From positions 3,093,559-3,157,558 of the forward strand of contig NZ_CP115468.1 of NCBI RefSeq assembly GCF_028462125.1: 64,000 nt of DNA. Reading direction: 5' to 3'. This document shows positions 19,493 to 29,169 of this stretch, in pieces. The DNA comes from Leptospira sp. GIMC2001 (lineage in GTDB: Bacteria > Spirochaetota > Leptospiria > Leptospirales > Leptospiraceae). A program made the translations under genes and the position numbers. The notes beneath the pieces are model-generated. The model was given only the letters and a program-made list of their open reading frames with translations, ran no database searches and was not told the origin of the DNA. Each line of letters begins with the position of its first letter. The first letter of the stretch is position 1.

Positions 19493-20074
19493 TTAATAAC
19501 CCGTCATATCTTGAACCAAATTGTGCATGATATTCTTTTCTTTATTGTTTTCAATCACTGCCGATTCTTCGATTCCGGTCTCCCAGATAAACATAAATAT
19601 TAAACTATACAATGTTGTGTGCTTTTGGCTATAAAACTTCTCACCCAAGAATTCATCGTCTCGAAAAATCCTAGCTCGAACAATTCTTCTCTCTCCATAA
19701 TATGCGGGTAGCAATGTCGCAGTCGGTATGGAAAATAATCCCGAGATTACGGCAAGCCAAGTATTCTCATATTCATCAACAACTGCTGTATAGATATCAA
19801 TATGATAAGGAGCTCTCACTCCACCTTCTATCACCCGTCCGAAATACTTCGTTTCTTCCAGATAAGTTCTGTAGATTTCTGCAATTTTCTCACGTTTTTT
19901 CTCGCTTTCTGGTGTTGAAACCGTGATAGAAAGGACAGGTATTCTTTTATCCAATTTCGGAGCAGCGATGATGGGTAGATCATCGCTCAGATAATTGTAG
20001 CAATTGAATTGCATAATTGCGAATATACAGATTGTTAATAAAAAAGAAACTCTCGCAATAATACTTTTTTTCAT
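19493..20074 (-). CDS. Hypothetical lipoprotein in transporter operon
   Basis: An exported protein of about 193 aa that I do not recognise. The start at 20074 is chosen because its ATG overlaps the transporter stop as ATGA and gives a clean signal sequence (MKKSIIARVSFLLT) with a lipobox-like MQFNC. The mature part has an alpha/beta look with few special residues. A longer reading from 20134 would run into the transporter gene. It lies between a DASS anion transporter and a CAP lipoprotein, and all three probably share one mRNA. Confidence 0.7.
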   Translation of the reverse strand: MKKSIIARVSFLLTICIFAIMQFNCYNYLSDDLPIIAAPKLDKRIPVLSITVSTPESEKKREKIAEIYRTYLEETKYFGRVIEGGVRAPYHIDIYTAVVDEYENTWLAVISGLFSIPTATLLPAYYGERRIVRARIFRDDEFLGEKFYSQKHTTLYSLIFMFIWETGIEESAVIENNKEKNIMHNLVQDMTGY

Positions 20075-21396
20075 AGATTTCCAATTCCTAGCCATTTCAT
20101 CAAAAAGTATCCTAAACTTATAATGGCTACCCATCCTGTCAAGGTCATAGAAATGCCAGCAACCAGCATGTTCCTTGCAGATACAAATCCATAGCCGAAA
20201 GCTATAGCATTGGGTGGCGTGGAGACAGGTAGTGGCATTGCTACAGAAGCAGTCAAGGCAACCAGGATTACTATCGCAGGTGCTTGCAAAATCGTTAATC
20301 CAAGAGCTAAAGGAATCATTAAATTAGCTGTCGATGTATTACTCATAACTGATGACAAAATAAGTGTTATAGCAGAAAATACTATCATCAAGGCAACAAA
20401 TGTTGAATCGCCGAGATTCAAAGAAGCAAGCAGAGATTTGGCAAGACCACTCACTTCGATCGCTCGACCCATAGAAATACCACCACCCATGAGAATCAAA
20501 ACATCCCAAGCAAGGGATCGAAAATCATGTATTTTTAATATTCGAAAACTAAAGAATACTAGGACTGGAATCAAAGCTATGGTTCCATTGGAAAATCCAT
20601 GAAGATCCGATGTGAGCCATCCAACAATTGTGAGTAGAGTAATAAAAACGATAAAACTTCGAATTTTGATTTCTGATTTGGAAAGTGATTCGGATGTTGT
20701 GGTCAATTTGATTTGTTCAACCTGTTCATTGCGACAAAACAAAAACGGTAAAAGTAAACATAAAAATCCATTCACTACAACGATCACTGGAATGGAAAAT
20801 AGCATCCAATTTAGAAAACTTGGAGCCATTCCAATTCCATTCAGATATTCTACTGCAATCGCATTGGGTAATGTTCCGACTGGAGTTCCCATTCCTCCGA
20901 CATTACTTGAGAAAGGGATCGCAAGAAAAATCGCCTTTCTCCAGCCAGATTTTTCTGGGAGACTATCGAGTATCGGAATCACCAATCCTATCATAAGAGA
21001 TGTGGTCGCTGTATTGTTCATCCACAACGATAGAAAAGATGTTGTAAAAACAATCGCGATCATCAATCTGTTCGGTGTTTTGGCAAAATGCCCAACTATT
21101 GACTGAGCAAGAATTCTATCTATACCATACAAAGCAACGGCAGATGAAATCACAAATCCACCTAAAAAAAGTAATACGGTATCGGAGAAAAATGGAGCCA
21201 GAAAAAATTCCGCTTTCAAATTGGGATGAGTTGCACTTAAACTTGGGAGAAGCCAAGTCAGCTCAATAAATAATATCAAAAAACTTGTCGCATAGAGTGG
21301 AATGGCTTCCGTAATCCAAAGGACGCAGGCTACAATTAGAATAAATATTGTTATTTCTTGAGGAATTGTGATAGAAAACCATTGGGATAAAATCAT
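20071..21396 (-). CDS. DASS/SLC13-family anion:sodium symporter
   Basis: An inner-membrane secondary transporter of 441 aa with about eleven membrane segments. Two internally related SNT-type motifs are visible, MNNTATTSLM (about 127-136) and MSNTSTANLMIP (about 350-361), which bind sodium and the carboxylate or sulfate substrate in this family. The motif GTPVGTLPNAIA and the final VSTPPNAIAFGYG are family hallmarks. Substrates range from dicarboxylates to sulfate and cannot be decided here. It is divergent from the GpsA-PlsB gene (84 bp) and is the first gene of a three-gene minus operon. Confidence 0.9.
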   Translation of the reverse strand: MILSQWFSITIPQEITIFILIVACVLWITEAIPLYATSFLILFIELTWLLPSLSATHPNLKAEFFLAPFFSDTVLLFLGGFVISSAVALYGIDRILAQSIVGHFAKTPNRLMIAIVFTTSFLSLWMNNTATTSLMIGLVIPILDSLPEKSGWRKAIFLAIPFSSNVGGMGTPVGTLPNAIAVEYLNGIGMAPSFLNWMLFSIPVIVVVNGFLCLLLPFLFCRNEQVEQIKLTTTSESLSKSEIKIRSFIVFITLLTIVGWLTSDLHGFSNGTIALIPVLVFFSFRILKIHDFRSLAWDVLILMGGGISMGRAIEVSGLAKSLLASLNLGDSTFVALMIVFSAITLILSSVMSNTSTANLMIPLALGLTILQAPAIVILVALTASVAMPLPVSTPPNAIAFGYGFVSARNMLVAGISMTLTGWVAIISLGYFLMKWLGIGNL

Positions 21397-21480
21397 ATAA
21401 TTGACAGGGAAACCTTTTGATCCAATTCTATGGTTAGAGAGATTTCATTCTAGAAAAATATATCCTAAAAGTTAGAAAAA

Positions 21481-23901
21481 TTGAATATCGATTACAATCA
21501 ACTCAACCATACAGTTCTGGGAAGCGGCCCAATGGGTTATCTAATTTCCTCTTTGCTCTCGAAGAAATTGGATGAAGTAAGTTTATGGATTCCTGATGCA
21601 AAAGTCGTCGAAGATTTGCAACGTTCAAGAACGGTAAAAATTTTAAAAAACCAAAGTCGTATTCCGGATAATGTCAATATTGTATCGGATCTTGCGGAAT
21701 ATGAAAGGAACTCTTGGGTTTTCCATATTGCTGTACCTTCAAGATTCTTAGAAGAGACCGTTAGAAATCTAATAGATTTGCTTACGCCAGACCAAGACTA
21801 TATATTTTCAATTTTTACTAAAGGATTGTTGAGTCATAAATCCCGAAGACTAACAGGCGTTTATTCATTCTCTGATTTTGTATCAAAACTATTATTAGAT
21901 AAAAAAATCAAAAACTCAGCCGTCTGTGTCGTGAATGGTCCAAGTCTTCTTCAAGAAATGTTAGAAGAGCAGAATACTTTTCTCAATGTTGGATGCAAAG
22001 ATACCAAAACAGCAGAATTCATTGCAGATATTTATAAGAATTCCTATATTCAAACATCTACTACAACTGAGATCGAATCGATGGAAATGGCTGGTGTTTT
22101 AAAAAATCCGATTGCGATTGCTTGCGGAATCGTATCTGCTCTACCCAATTGCGGATCCAATTTGCAAGGAGAATTGATTCAAACTGGGTTTCAAGAAATG
22201 TTACAATTTGCACGGGCAATGCATCTATCCACTGAGAGCTTTTATGGACGTAGTGGACTATCTGATTTGATTACAACGGCCGTGAGTCGTAAGAGTCGAA
22301 ATCGTAACTATGGCCGTAAGATGGTTGGACAGTTAATGGTTGGACCAGAAAATTTATCGATTCTCGAGAAAATTGAAGTATGGGTTCGTCCAGAAGAATT
22401 CATTGAAAGAGAAGTGAGCAAATGGTCTGATACAGTGGAAGGTGCTTTTGCCCTTGGAAATATATTGGAACTTGCCAATGAAAAAAATATTCAATTGCCT
22501 CTCTATCAAGTTTTATTTGATGTTTTGTCAAGGAAAAGTCCTCCTCAAGCTATTGAATCTCTCCTAACAGGCGCTAAGTCTGACTTCTCTATTGAGAAGA
22601 TGGTTGGTGTAAAGAAAAAAGGAATGGACTATGCGGCTGGGAATGATTTCAAAAATGTTCTTGAGAATCGAATTCTAAAACAAGTTCAATCTTCTCCGGG
22701 CTTCATGACCCGAATCAAAAAGCAATCCACATCGATTGTTGCAACCATTGAAAAAAGGGTTCAGCGTCTATCTCGCAAGAAGAGCCAAGATGAAGTAACG
22801 CATTTTTCCAAAGAACTGCATCGTTGGGTCAATTTCCAAAATTCCAATCGCGAAAGTGAAATAGTTAAATTACGTGAATTGATAGATTTTTATGTGAATG
22901 AAATTGCTGATCACTACAAACCTTCTGTCCGTGAGTCATTGATCAAAGTGATTGCGCCATTTCGATTTTTTAGCGGTGGATTGAAATATGGATCCGTAAG
23001 TCCGCATTTGGGTGGTGAGATAGATCAGATCAAAAAATTGTCGAAAAAATACAATATTTTGTATGCTCCCACTCATAGATCGCATTTGGATTCTGTGGAG
23101 CTCGCATACGGACTCAATAAATTGCAATTACCGATTCCGAGATATGCAGCGGGAAGCAATTTAATGACAACACCATTCTGGGAATGGATGCTCAAATCTT
23201 TAGGGGCATATTCAGTGGATCGAGAGCGAACAAGAAACTCATTGTATCTAGAATGTCTAACGATCTACTCAACTGTTTTATTGGAATCGGGAATTCCATC
23301 CCTAGTCTATCCAGAAGGAACAAGGTCTCGGACGGGTGGAATTGTCTCTATCAAAACAGGCATACTCAAAACTGCAGTTGATGCCTTCCGAAATACGGGA
23401 TCTGAGATCATTGTTGTACCCGTCGCACTTTCCTATGAAACCGTTCCCGAGGATGCACAATTCTGTGGTGAGAATGAGAAGTTAGGAATGCAAGATTTTC
23501 TTAGTCGCAGGAGCAATGTGTATATGGATTTCTGCGAACCCATTCCCATATCAGAACATATGGGCAACGATGATCCTACAATTACGATCGGATACGAGAT
23601 TCAAAAAGGTTGGGCAAACTATCATAGAATTCTTCCAAATCAATTGTTATGTAAAATTCTTATGGAAAATGAGATGGCGATACATCTATCAACATTGAAT
23701 GATTTGATAGAAGAATTTATATCGCACAACCCCGGCAATTATTTAACTGAGGATCCTGAATTGATTGTACGACAAGGTCTCAAATCCATTAGAAAAAGAA
23801 AGATTGTCCAAATCGAAAATGATTTTGTACAAGCAATACGTCCAGATCTAATCACTTATTATGGAACCATGGTTCCCGCAAACGATACAAGTGGATTTTA
23901 A
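21481..23901 (+). CDS. GpsA-PlsB fusion: glycerol-3-phosphate dehydrogenase / acyltransferase
   Basis: An 806-aa bifunctional protein. Residues about 8-345 are a GpsA-type NAD(P)H-dependent glycerol-3-phosphate dehydrogenase: dinucleotide-binding VLGSGPMGYL, K114 in FTKGL, and the catalytic Lys208 in EMAGVLKNPIAIACG. Residues about 450-806 are a PlsB-type acyltransferase with HRSHLD (H532, D537 of the HxxxxD motif), RERTR and PEGTRSRTGG at 611-620. Together the two would turn dihydroxyacetone phosphate into lysophosphatidic acid, the first steps of phospholipid synthesis. The start is TTG at 21481; the next in-frame Met would remove part of the Rossmann motif. The two catalytic domains are complete, with a Lys/Arg-rich linker between them. 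Confidence 0.88.
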   Translation: MNIDYNQLNHTVLGSGPMGYLISSLLSKKLDEVSLWIPDAKVVEDLQRSRTVKILKNQSRIPDNVNIVSDLAEYERNSWVFHIAVPSRFLEETVRNLIDLLTPDQDYIFSIFTKGLLSHKSRRLTGVYSFSDFVSKLLLDKKIKNSAVCVVNGPSLLQEMLEEQNTFLNVGCKDTKTAEFIADIYKNSYIQTSTTTEIESMEMAGVLKNPIAIACGIVSALPNCGSNLQGELIQTGFQEMLQFARAMHLSTESFYGRSGLSDLITTAVSRKSRNRNYGRKMVGQLMVGPENLSILEKIEVWVRPEEFIEREVSKWSDTVEGAFALGNILELANEKNIQLPLYQVLFDVLSRKSPPQAIESLLTGAKSDFSIEKMVGVKKKGMDYAAGNDFKNVLENRILKQVQSSPGFMTRIKKQSTSIVATIEKRVQRLSRKKSQDEVTHFSKELHRWVNFQNSNRESEIVKLRELIDFYVNEIADHYKPSVRESLIKVIAPFRFFSGGLKYGSVSPHLGGEIDQIKKLSKKYNILYAPTHRSHLDSVELAYGLNKLQLPIPRYAAGSNLMTTPFWEWMLKSLGAYSVDRERTRNSLYLECLTIYSTVLLESGIPSLVYPEGTRSRTGGIVSIKTGILKTAVDAFRNTGSEIIVVPVALSYETVPEDAQFCGENEKLGMQDFLSRRSNVYMDFCEPIPISEHMGNDDPTITIGYEIQKGWANYHRILPNQLLCKILMENEMAIHLSTLNDLIEEFISHNPGNYLTEDPELIVRQGLKSIRKRKIVQIENDFVQAIRPDLITYYGTMVPANDTSGF

Positions 23902-23974
23902 AAAAACAAATAGGATATTTTTTATTTACAAATTGTAAGATACATTCATCAAATTGTAATTCGGAGAATATTAG

Positions 23975-24520
23975 ATGAGAAACAACATAATCAAAATTCT
24001 GGCAATTTCGCTGGTTACAATTTTACTTCTACCTTTCGTCGTCGCGATTTTTACGGCAAAAGAATATTCGGTTGAACGTTCCATAATTATCAATAAGCCT
24101 AAGTCTGAGGTTTTTGAATTTCTAAAATTACTAAAGAACCAAGATCAATTTAGCGTTTGGGCGTCAATGGATCCAGGAATGACCAAAGAATACAAAGGCG
24201 AAGATGGTAAAGTTGGATTCGTTTCGTCTTGGGCGAGCGAAAATCCAGATGTAGGTCGAGGCGAACAAGAAATTCTCGCAATCATTCCAGGTGAACGAAT
24301 TGATTATGAACTGAGATTTTTTGAACCTTTTGAATCAAAAGACAAAGCTTATTTTAAATTGGAAACTTCAGAAGATAACAGCACAAAAGTAATCTGGGGC
24401 TTCGATGGCAAAATGTCGTATCCAGCTAACCTCATGCTAATGATCATGGATTTTGAATCCATTCTTGGTGAGGATTTCGAGCAAGGTCTCAATAATCTAA
24501 AAACAGTTTTGAAAGGGTAG
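23975..24520 (+). CDS. SRPBCC-fold (polyketide cyclase-like) protein
   Basis: A 181-aa protein with one N-terminal membrane or signal segment (about 7-28) followed by a START/SRPBCC ligand-binding domain: YSVERSIIINKPKSEVFEFL, WASMDPGM, IPGERIDYELRFFEPF and KVIWGFDGKMSYPANLM. This subgroup is common as stand-alone conserved proteins that bind hydrophobic ligands. It follows the GpsA-PlsB gene by 73 bp, which may be chance. No catalytic residues are assignable. Confidence 0.8.
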   Translation: MRNNIIKILAISLVTILLLPFVVAIFTAKEYSVERSIIINKPKSEVFEFLKLLKNQDQFSVWASMDPGMTKEYKGEDGKVGFVSSWASENPDVGRGEQEILAIIPGERIDYELRFFEPFESKDKAYFKLETSEDNSTKVIWGFDGKMSYPANLMLMIMDFESILGEDFEQGLNNLKTVLKG

Positions 24521-24590
24521 GATTCTAATTATTCTAAATCTTAGATTCCAGAACGATTAATATTGCAAAATACATACAGACAAAGTTTAA

Positions 24591-26276
24591 ATGCTTAAGT
24601 TAGTCGTTACAAATATTCTAGTTGCGGGAGCCTATATTCTCGCAGCAAAACTTGGTTTTTTTCTAGCCTTTCTAAATACTCAAGTATCACCAATCTGGCC
24701 ACCAGAAGGGGTCGGTTTTGTCGCCCTAGCTCTATTTGGATGGACATCCATTCCTGGAGTTTTTGCTGGTGCGTTTCTTGCAAACCTAATCAATAACCCG
24801 CACCTTCCCACAGCTTTCATAATTGCAATAGGTAACACTGCTAGTAGTTGCATCAATCTCTATATACTACTTCGTCTTACTGGCACAAACTATCCTTTAT
24901 CAAATACAAGAAGCCTTCTGCATTTTTTTGTTTTCGCAACAATTCCTGGAGCAGTAGTAAGTGCAAGCTTGGGCGTTGGATCTTTATTTTTATTCGATTT
25001 CGTTCCAGCGAATGCATTCTGGAATGTCTTTTTCACATGGTTTGCTGGAGAGATGCAGGGATTCATAATTGTCGCACCATTCCTTTATAACATAATTAAG
25101 ATTAGTCGATTCAAGAGTTTTAGTCTTTGGAAATGGATGGAAGGATTGGTCGCCATGCTTATTATTGGATTCATAGCTTGGCATGTTTTCTCAATTCCAG
25201 ATCCTTTGATATTTCTTCCAATTCCTATTATGGTGTATCTAAGTGTCAGGTTTCGTGACTTAGGTGCGGTTTTCGGTTCAGTAATTCTCTCCACAATTGC
25301 TGTTTATCATGCGATTCAAGGGATTGGTCCATTTGCTGAGATGAGCCATAGAATCAATTCTCTCAATAATACTTTAATCTTTTTAGATATATTCATATTC
25401 TCGAATATTATAATGGCTTATTTTCTTGTAGTTCTGCTTAACGAACGAGATGAACGCAATGAAGCTCTAATGACCATCCAAATTGATGCCAATTTAGATT
25501 TAGAAAAAAAAGTTCACGAAAGAACCAAAATCATAGAAGAGCAGAATCAAGAATTCCAGTATCAGATTCGAATGGCAAGATCTATTCAGACATCTCTATT
25601 ACCGGAAAGTATCCCAACTCTAAAAAATATAAAAATCGGATATAAATATTTTCCAATGATGGATGTAGGTGGCGATTTCTTGGATATAAAATATTTCCCA
25701 GAAACACAAAGGCTCAGTCTATTTATATGTGATGTGTCAGGACATGGGATAGCAGCGGCTCTTGTAGCAACTATGATGAAGATGAATCTAAGTCGATGGT
25801 ACGACAATCCAAAAGATTTAGTATGGGCGAGCAATTCCATGCATGAGGTCGTTGCAAAAAAATTAGAAAAACATTTTATCACAGCAACATTTGCCAATAT
25901 CGATCTAAAGGAAAATGAACTTGAAATTGCAATTGCAGGTCATAACCCACTACTGATTGTTCATAGCAATGGAACCTATACCGAAATCAATCCAAAAGGT
26001 ACAATAATATTCTCATATTTTCCTCCTAAATGTGAGGTCGCAACTTACTCCATGAAAAAAGGTGATCAGATTGTATTCTATACAGATGGAATTACCGAAG
26101 CAAGAAATGGGAAAGGTGAGTTCTATGAATTGGATAGACTAGCAAAAGACGTACATAGTGTACGGAAAAAGGATCCTATGAAGGGATGTGAAGAAATTGT
26201 TCGCAAAGTTATAGATTTTTCTGGTGGTGAGGGATTAGTGCAAGATGATCTCACAATTCTCATCACCCAAGTATAA
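24591..26276 (+). CDS. MASE1-domain SpoIIE/RsbU-type protein phosphatase
   Basis: A 561-aa membrane signalling protein. Residues about 1-280 form a MASE1 sensor with eight or so membrane segments, including the family motif VSPIWPPEGVGF. A coiled-coil linker (about 285-325) leads to a PP2C-like SpoIIE domain (about 330-561) with metal-binding Asp residues in MDVGGDFLDI and CDVSGHGIAAALVATMMK, then FYTDGITEARN and DDLTIL near the end. It would dephosphorylate a STAS-domain antagonist in a partner-switching pathway. A STAS protein lies at 62280-62621 and RsbW-like ATPase domains lie at 42715-43599 and 49847-50623, though not in the same operon. Confidence 0.9.
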   Translation: MLKLVVTNILVAGAYILAAKLGFFLAFLNTQVSPIWPPEGVGFVALALFGWTSIPGVFAGAFLANLINNPHLPTAFIIAIGNTASSCINLYILLRLTGTNYPLSNTRSLLHFFVFATIPGAVVSASLGVGSLFLFDFVPANAFWNVFFTWFAGEMQGFIIVAPFLYNIIKISRFKSFSLWKWMEGLVAMLIIGFIAWHVFSIPDPLIFLPIPIMVYLSVRFRDLGAVFGSVILSTIAVYHAIQGIGPFAEMSHRINSLNNTLIFLDIFIFSNIIMAYFLVVLLNERDERNEALMTIQIDANLDLEKKVHERTKIIEEQNQEFQYQIRMARSIQTSLLPESIPTLKNIKIGYKYFPMMDVGGDFLDIKYFPETQRLSLFICDVSGHGIAAALVATMMKMNLSRWYDNPKDLVWASNSMHEVVAKKLEKHFITATFANIDLKENELEIAIAGHNPLLIVHSNGTYTEINPKGTIIFSYFPPKCEVATYSMKKGDQIVFYTDGITEARNGKGEFYELDRLAKDVHSVRKKDPMKGCEEIVRKVIDFSGGEGLVQDDLTILITQV

Positions 26277-26350
26277 TCAAAAATCTGCGAACTTCGAATT
26301 TTTATCTCAATCGATAGCAATTGCTAGATCAGAATAAATCTTAGAATAAG

Positions 26351-26821
26351 TTATGACTCTCTAGTTGGAATCTTTAGAATCAATAGATTGGTAGTAGCTG
26401 TTGCGAGCAATTTGCCAGTCTCAGTTCTCATTTCTGCTGTCATGTGAATAGTTGAGAAACCTTTTGCTTCGACTTTTGCCTCAACTACAACCTTCTGATC
26501 GCAAGCTACTCCCCGAATGTACTGTATGTTCATATCTATAGTTGTACTTGGTTTCTTTGCTACGAGATAACTCAATGGACCAAAGGTATTGTCAAAAGCT
26601 GCGGCAATGTATCCACCTTGCATATTCCCTAGTGGATTGGTTTGGTTTTTTGTGACAGGAAAAGATACTATCAGTCGTTTATTTCTCTCATATTCTTCAA
26701 TCTCTGCACTCATATCCATAAAACTTGGTGGAGGAATGGTAATATCGATTCCTTTTGGAAGTTTCGCCATCATCTCAACTAAGATATTATTCGCATCATC
26801 CTTGTTATAAATCTCTGACAT
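26351..26821 (-). CDS. PaaI-type hotdog-fold thioesterase
   Basis: A 156-aa cytoplasmic protein of the hotdog fold. The central helix motif NPLGNMQGGYIAAAFDNTFG (about 68-87) corresponds to the H/N-G-G-x-x-A-x-x-D region of PaaI-type acyl-CoA thioesterases, with the Asp in place, and is followed by TIDMNIQYIRG. The substrate is an acyl-CoA of unknown type. It converges with the MASE1-SpoIIE gene and stands apart from the porin gene behind it (111 bp). Confidence 0.8.
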   Translation of the reverse strand: MSEIYNKDDANNILVEMMAKLPKGIDITIPPPSFMDMSAEIEEYERNKRLIVSFPVTKNQTNPLGNMQGGYIAAAFDNTFGPLSYLVAKKPSTTIDMNIQYIRGVACDQKVVVEAKVEAKGFSTIHMTAEMRTETGKLLATATTNLLILKIPTRES

Positions 26822-26932
26822 TTAATGCTCCTTGCCCTATGTTTTCGTCGTTTACATTGCAGTCAAATAGAAAAGAATTGTCATGTAAACAGTGAACACA
26901 TTATTGATGCTTATTTATTCAGCAAAAATAAA

Positions 26933-28108
26933 TCATAACATAAAAGCAAGACTTACAATTAACAAATTCTCAACACGAGTCCATTTATGATTCTCAGTCT
27001 CATAAATTCGATTGTTTGCAACTTTTTGTGTACACTCCAGCCGGAGTTTAGCATTTTCCACTGGAAGATAATCGATGTTGATCGATCCCGCTTCCACATT
27101 ATATCCGTCAGGTGTATTAGTGATTGTCACTATATTGTATTGATCATAAAAGCCTTCTCCACGCATTCCGATCTTCCATTGATCACTGAGATGAAAATAG
27201 AATTGGATTGCGAATCCCTGCCATTGGTTATATCCTTTGGTTTTACCTGACTCAAGCCACTGTGTCGGTGAATCAAGTCGTGTGACCCAATCAACTTTTT
27301 GTTCTTTCTGATACCCAATATCGTAGATCATATACAAATCCCACCACGGGAAAATACTTCCTTTAAGATAAACATCTTGAAAGTATCGAGTTTTTCTCAC
27401 TGCAGAATCTGATTCTTCATTTCCAATAAAATTACTATAGTTAAATGTCCAATTTTCTGTAATTTTATATTGGAATTGAATTCCTGCAGCCTTATCTCGA
27501 TTGTTATCTTTGATTCTCTGCCAACCATTCAGAACATAAAATGACAATTGTAAATCATCTGTCATATCCCATACAAGCCGAGCTCCTGACTCATAGTATG
27601 GTGAATTTTCGGCGACAAGTGAACGAGTGTAATTAAAATTTTCCAAAGATATTGTTGATTCACCTCCAATATGAGAAGGAAAAATTCCAGCATCTAACCA
27701 CAATCCATCCGTAAGTTTAAATCCACCCCATCCTTGGTAAATATATTGCATATTTTCTGGTTCTTCGGAATAGTTTTTTTGAACATAAGAACCAGTATGG
27801 ACTCCGAGCGCGTATCGAAATTTTTGAGACTCTTTCTGAATATTTACAAGAGCATGATTCACTGAGAATTCATCTTGATTCAATCCTTGAGTTATGTAAG
27901 GTCTTTCTCGATTGGGATAACGATTATTCGTAACAGCGTAATAACTGTCCACCATGATCTTTATATCTGGATTCAGAAGGATCTCTTTCTCTCCAGAAGT
28001 TTCTTCTCCAATTAGCTGGGAAGTAAATGCTAAAATTATTATTGAAATAAAAGCAAAAAATCGATATTTTGCATTCGGACTATTTAGTATTCTTATGGTA
28101 TGTTTCAT
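26933..28108 (-). CDS. Outer-membrane porin-like protein (BBP2/OmpL-type)
   Basis: A 391-aa protein with a signal peptide (about 15-35) and a long series of short amphipathic strands rich in Trp and Tyr. Examples are QGWGGFKLTDGLWLDAGIFPSHIGG, LVWDMTDDLQLSFYVLNGWQ and QWQGFAIQFYFHLSDQW. The IFPSHIG stretch and the alternating layout match the putative beta-barrel porin-2 family seen in many Gram-negative bacteria. The C-terminus ends in hydrophobic residues as expected for barrel assembly. Substrate unknown. It appears to be transcribed alone. Confidence 0.75.
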   Translation of the reverse strand: MKHTIRILNSPNAKYRFFAFISIIILAFTSQLIGEETSGEKEILLNPDIKIMVDSYYAVTNNRYPNRERPYITQGLNQDEFSVNHALVNIQKESQKFRYALGVHTGSYVQKNYSEEPENMQYIYQGWGGFKLTDGLWLDAGIFPSHIGGESTISLENFNYTRSLVAENSPYYESGARLVWDMTDDLQLSFYVLNGWQRIKDNNRDKAAGIQFQYKITENWTFNYSNFIGNEESDSAVRKTRYFQDVYLKGSIFPWWDLYMIYDIGYQKEQKVDWVTRLDSPTQWLESGKTKGYNQWQGFAIQFYFHLSDQWKIGMRGEGFYDQYNIVTITNTPDGYNVEAGSINIDYLPVENAKLRLECTQKVANNRIYETENHKWTRVENLLIVSLAFML

Positions 28109-28251
28109 TTTTGTTGAAATGAAAGTACATTTTGTACTAAATAAAGGTCAATAATAAAATGATATCTTGTTGGAATAATCAGGACAAAAAGATACATTAC
28201 AAGAAGTGTAAATTGCAATATTCTTGTATACAAGCATACTTATGTTGTCAG

Positions 28252-29169
28252 CTAAGCTTCGGAATCTTCTACTTTATTTGGATTCGCCTCAGACTTACGA
28301 TTCAACATTGAGACCGCCCCAATCGCAAGAGCCCCGCCGATTAAGGTTGATATTGCTGGAATCTCATCGAGAAACAACCAACTTGAAAAAACTGCAGTCA
28401 CTGGAACAAGAAAGATAAATGAACTTGCATTGCGAGAACCTAAGCGAGTGGATGCAAAGAAATAAACTGTTGTTCCAAAGGTTGTTGATACGATTGCCAA
28501 ATACACAATATGGAACCAAAAATTCATATCCAATTGGAATACAGAAAAAATTTCATTAGGATAAGCAAAGAAAAAATCTAACAATGTACCAATCGTATAA
28601 ACATAGAATCCATATACCAAAGGTGATAATTTTTCTCCTGTAGAGTGGCTATTCATACTCAGTAATGCCCAAGAAAAAGAACCTAGTAAGAAAAATAAAT
28701 TGCCTGAAACCAAAAGAATTGACCAGCTTGTATCCCACAGTCTAAGAAGTATACATCCGCCAATTAATCCTAGAAACAATCCGAACATCTCTCGCCTTGA
28801 TGGAAGTGCAACTTTTAGTAAGTGAACTAATAAGTAAGTAAATAAAGGATTCAAAGTAGTAACCAAAACTCCTCCAATTCCAGGCATCCCTAATTCAAGA
28901 CCTAACAAGAAAAAATGATTGTAAATAGTATAGAGAATTCCTCCAATTCCAACTTGAAGCCATAGGGTTTTGGATCTCAATTGAAAGGAATTTCCAGTCA
29001 GAATAACAATTGGTATAAGAGACAAGGCTGTTAGAAGAAATCTCCAAAAAATGATGACATTTGGATGGGCAAGCCCGGCAACTGCTTTACCGGAAGGCCA
29101 AGCAAATCCCCAAGTAATCATCGCAATTATTAAAAGAAGGTAGAATTTAAATGAAGGTGAAGATTGCAT
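28252..29169 (-). CDS. EamA/DMT-family transporter
   Basis: An inner-membrane protein of 305 aa with ten membrane segments arranged as two EamA halves. The start MITWGFAWPSGKAVAGLAHP and the later segment STTFGTTVYFFASTRLGSRNASSFIFLVPV with a gating Pro are typical of drug/metabolite transporters. It overlaps the upstream AEC transporter gene by 23 bp, so the two are co-translated. The substrate is likely an amino acid or metabolite exported from the cell, but cannot be named. Confidence 0.88.
   Translation of the reverse strand: MQSSPSFKFYLLLIIAMITWGFAWPSGKAVAGLAHPNVIIFWRFLLTALSLIPIVILTGNSFQLRSKTLWLQVGIGGILYTIYNHFFLLGLELGMPGIGGVLVTTLNPLFTYLLVHLLKVALPSRREMFGLFLGLIGGCILLRLWDTSWSILLVSGNLFFLLGSFSWALLSMNSHSTGEKLSPLVYGFYVYTIGTLLDFFFAYPNEIFSVFQLDMNFWFHIVYLAIVSTTFGTTVYFFASTRLGSRNASSFIFLVPVTAVFSSWLFLDEIPAISTLIGGALAIGAVSMLNRKSEANPNKVEDSEA

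Noticed and set aside
20612..21106. Open frame of 164 codons on the plus strand
   Set aside because: Antisense to the DASS transporter, with low-complexity residue use caused by the hydrophobic codons on the other strand.
26315..26326. Perfect 12-bp palindrome TAGCAATTGCTA between convergent genes
   Set aside because: No T-run after it and no known operator match; too short to call a terminator or binding site.
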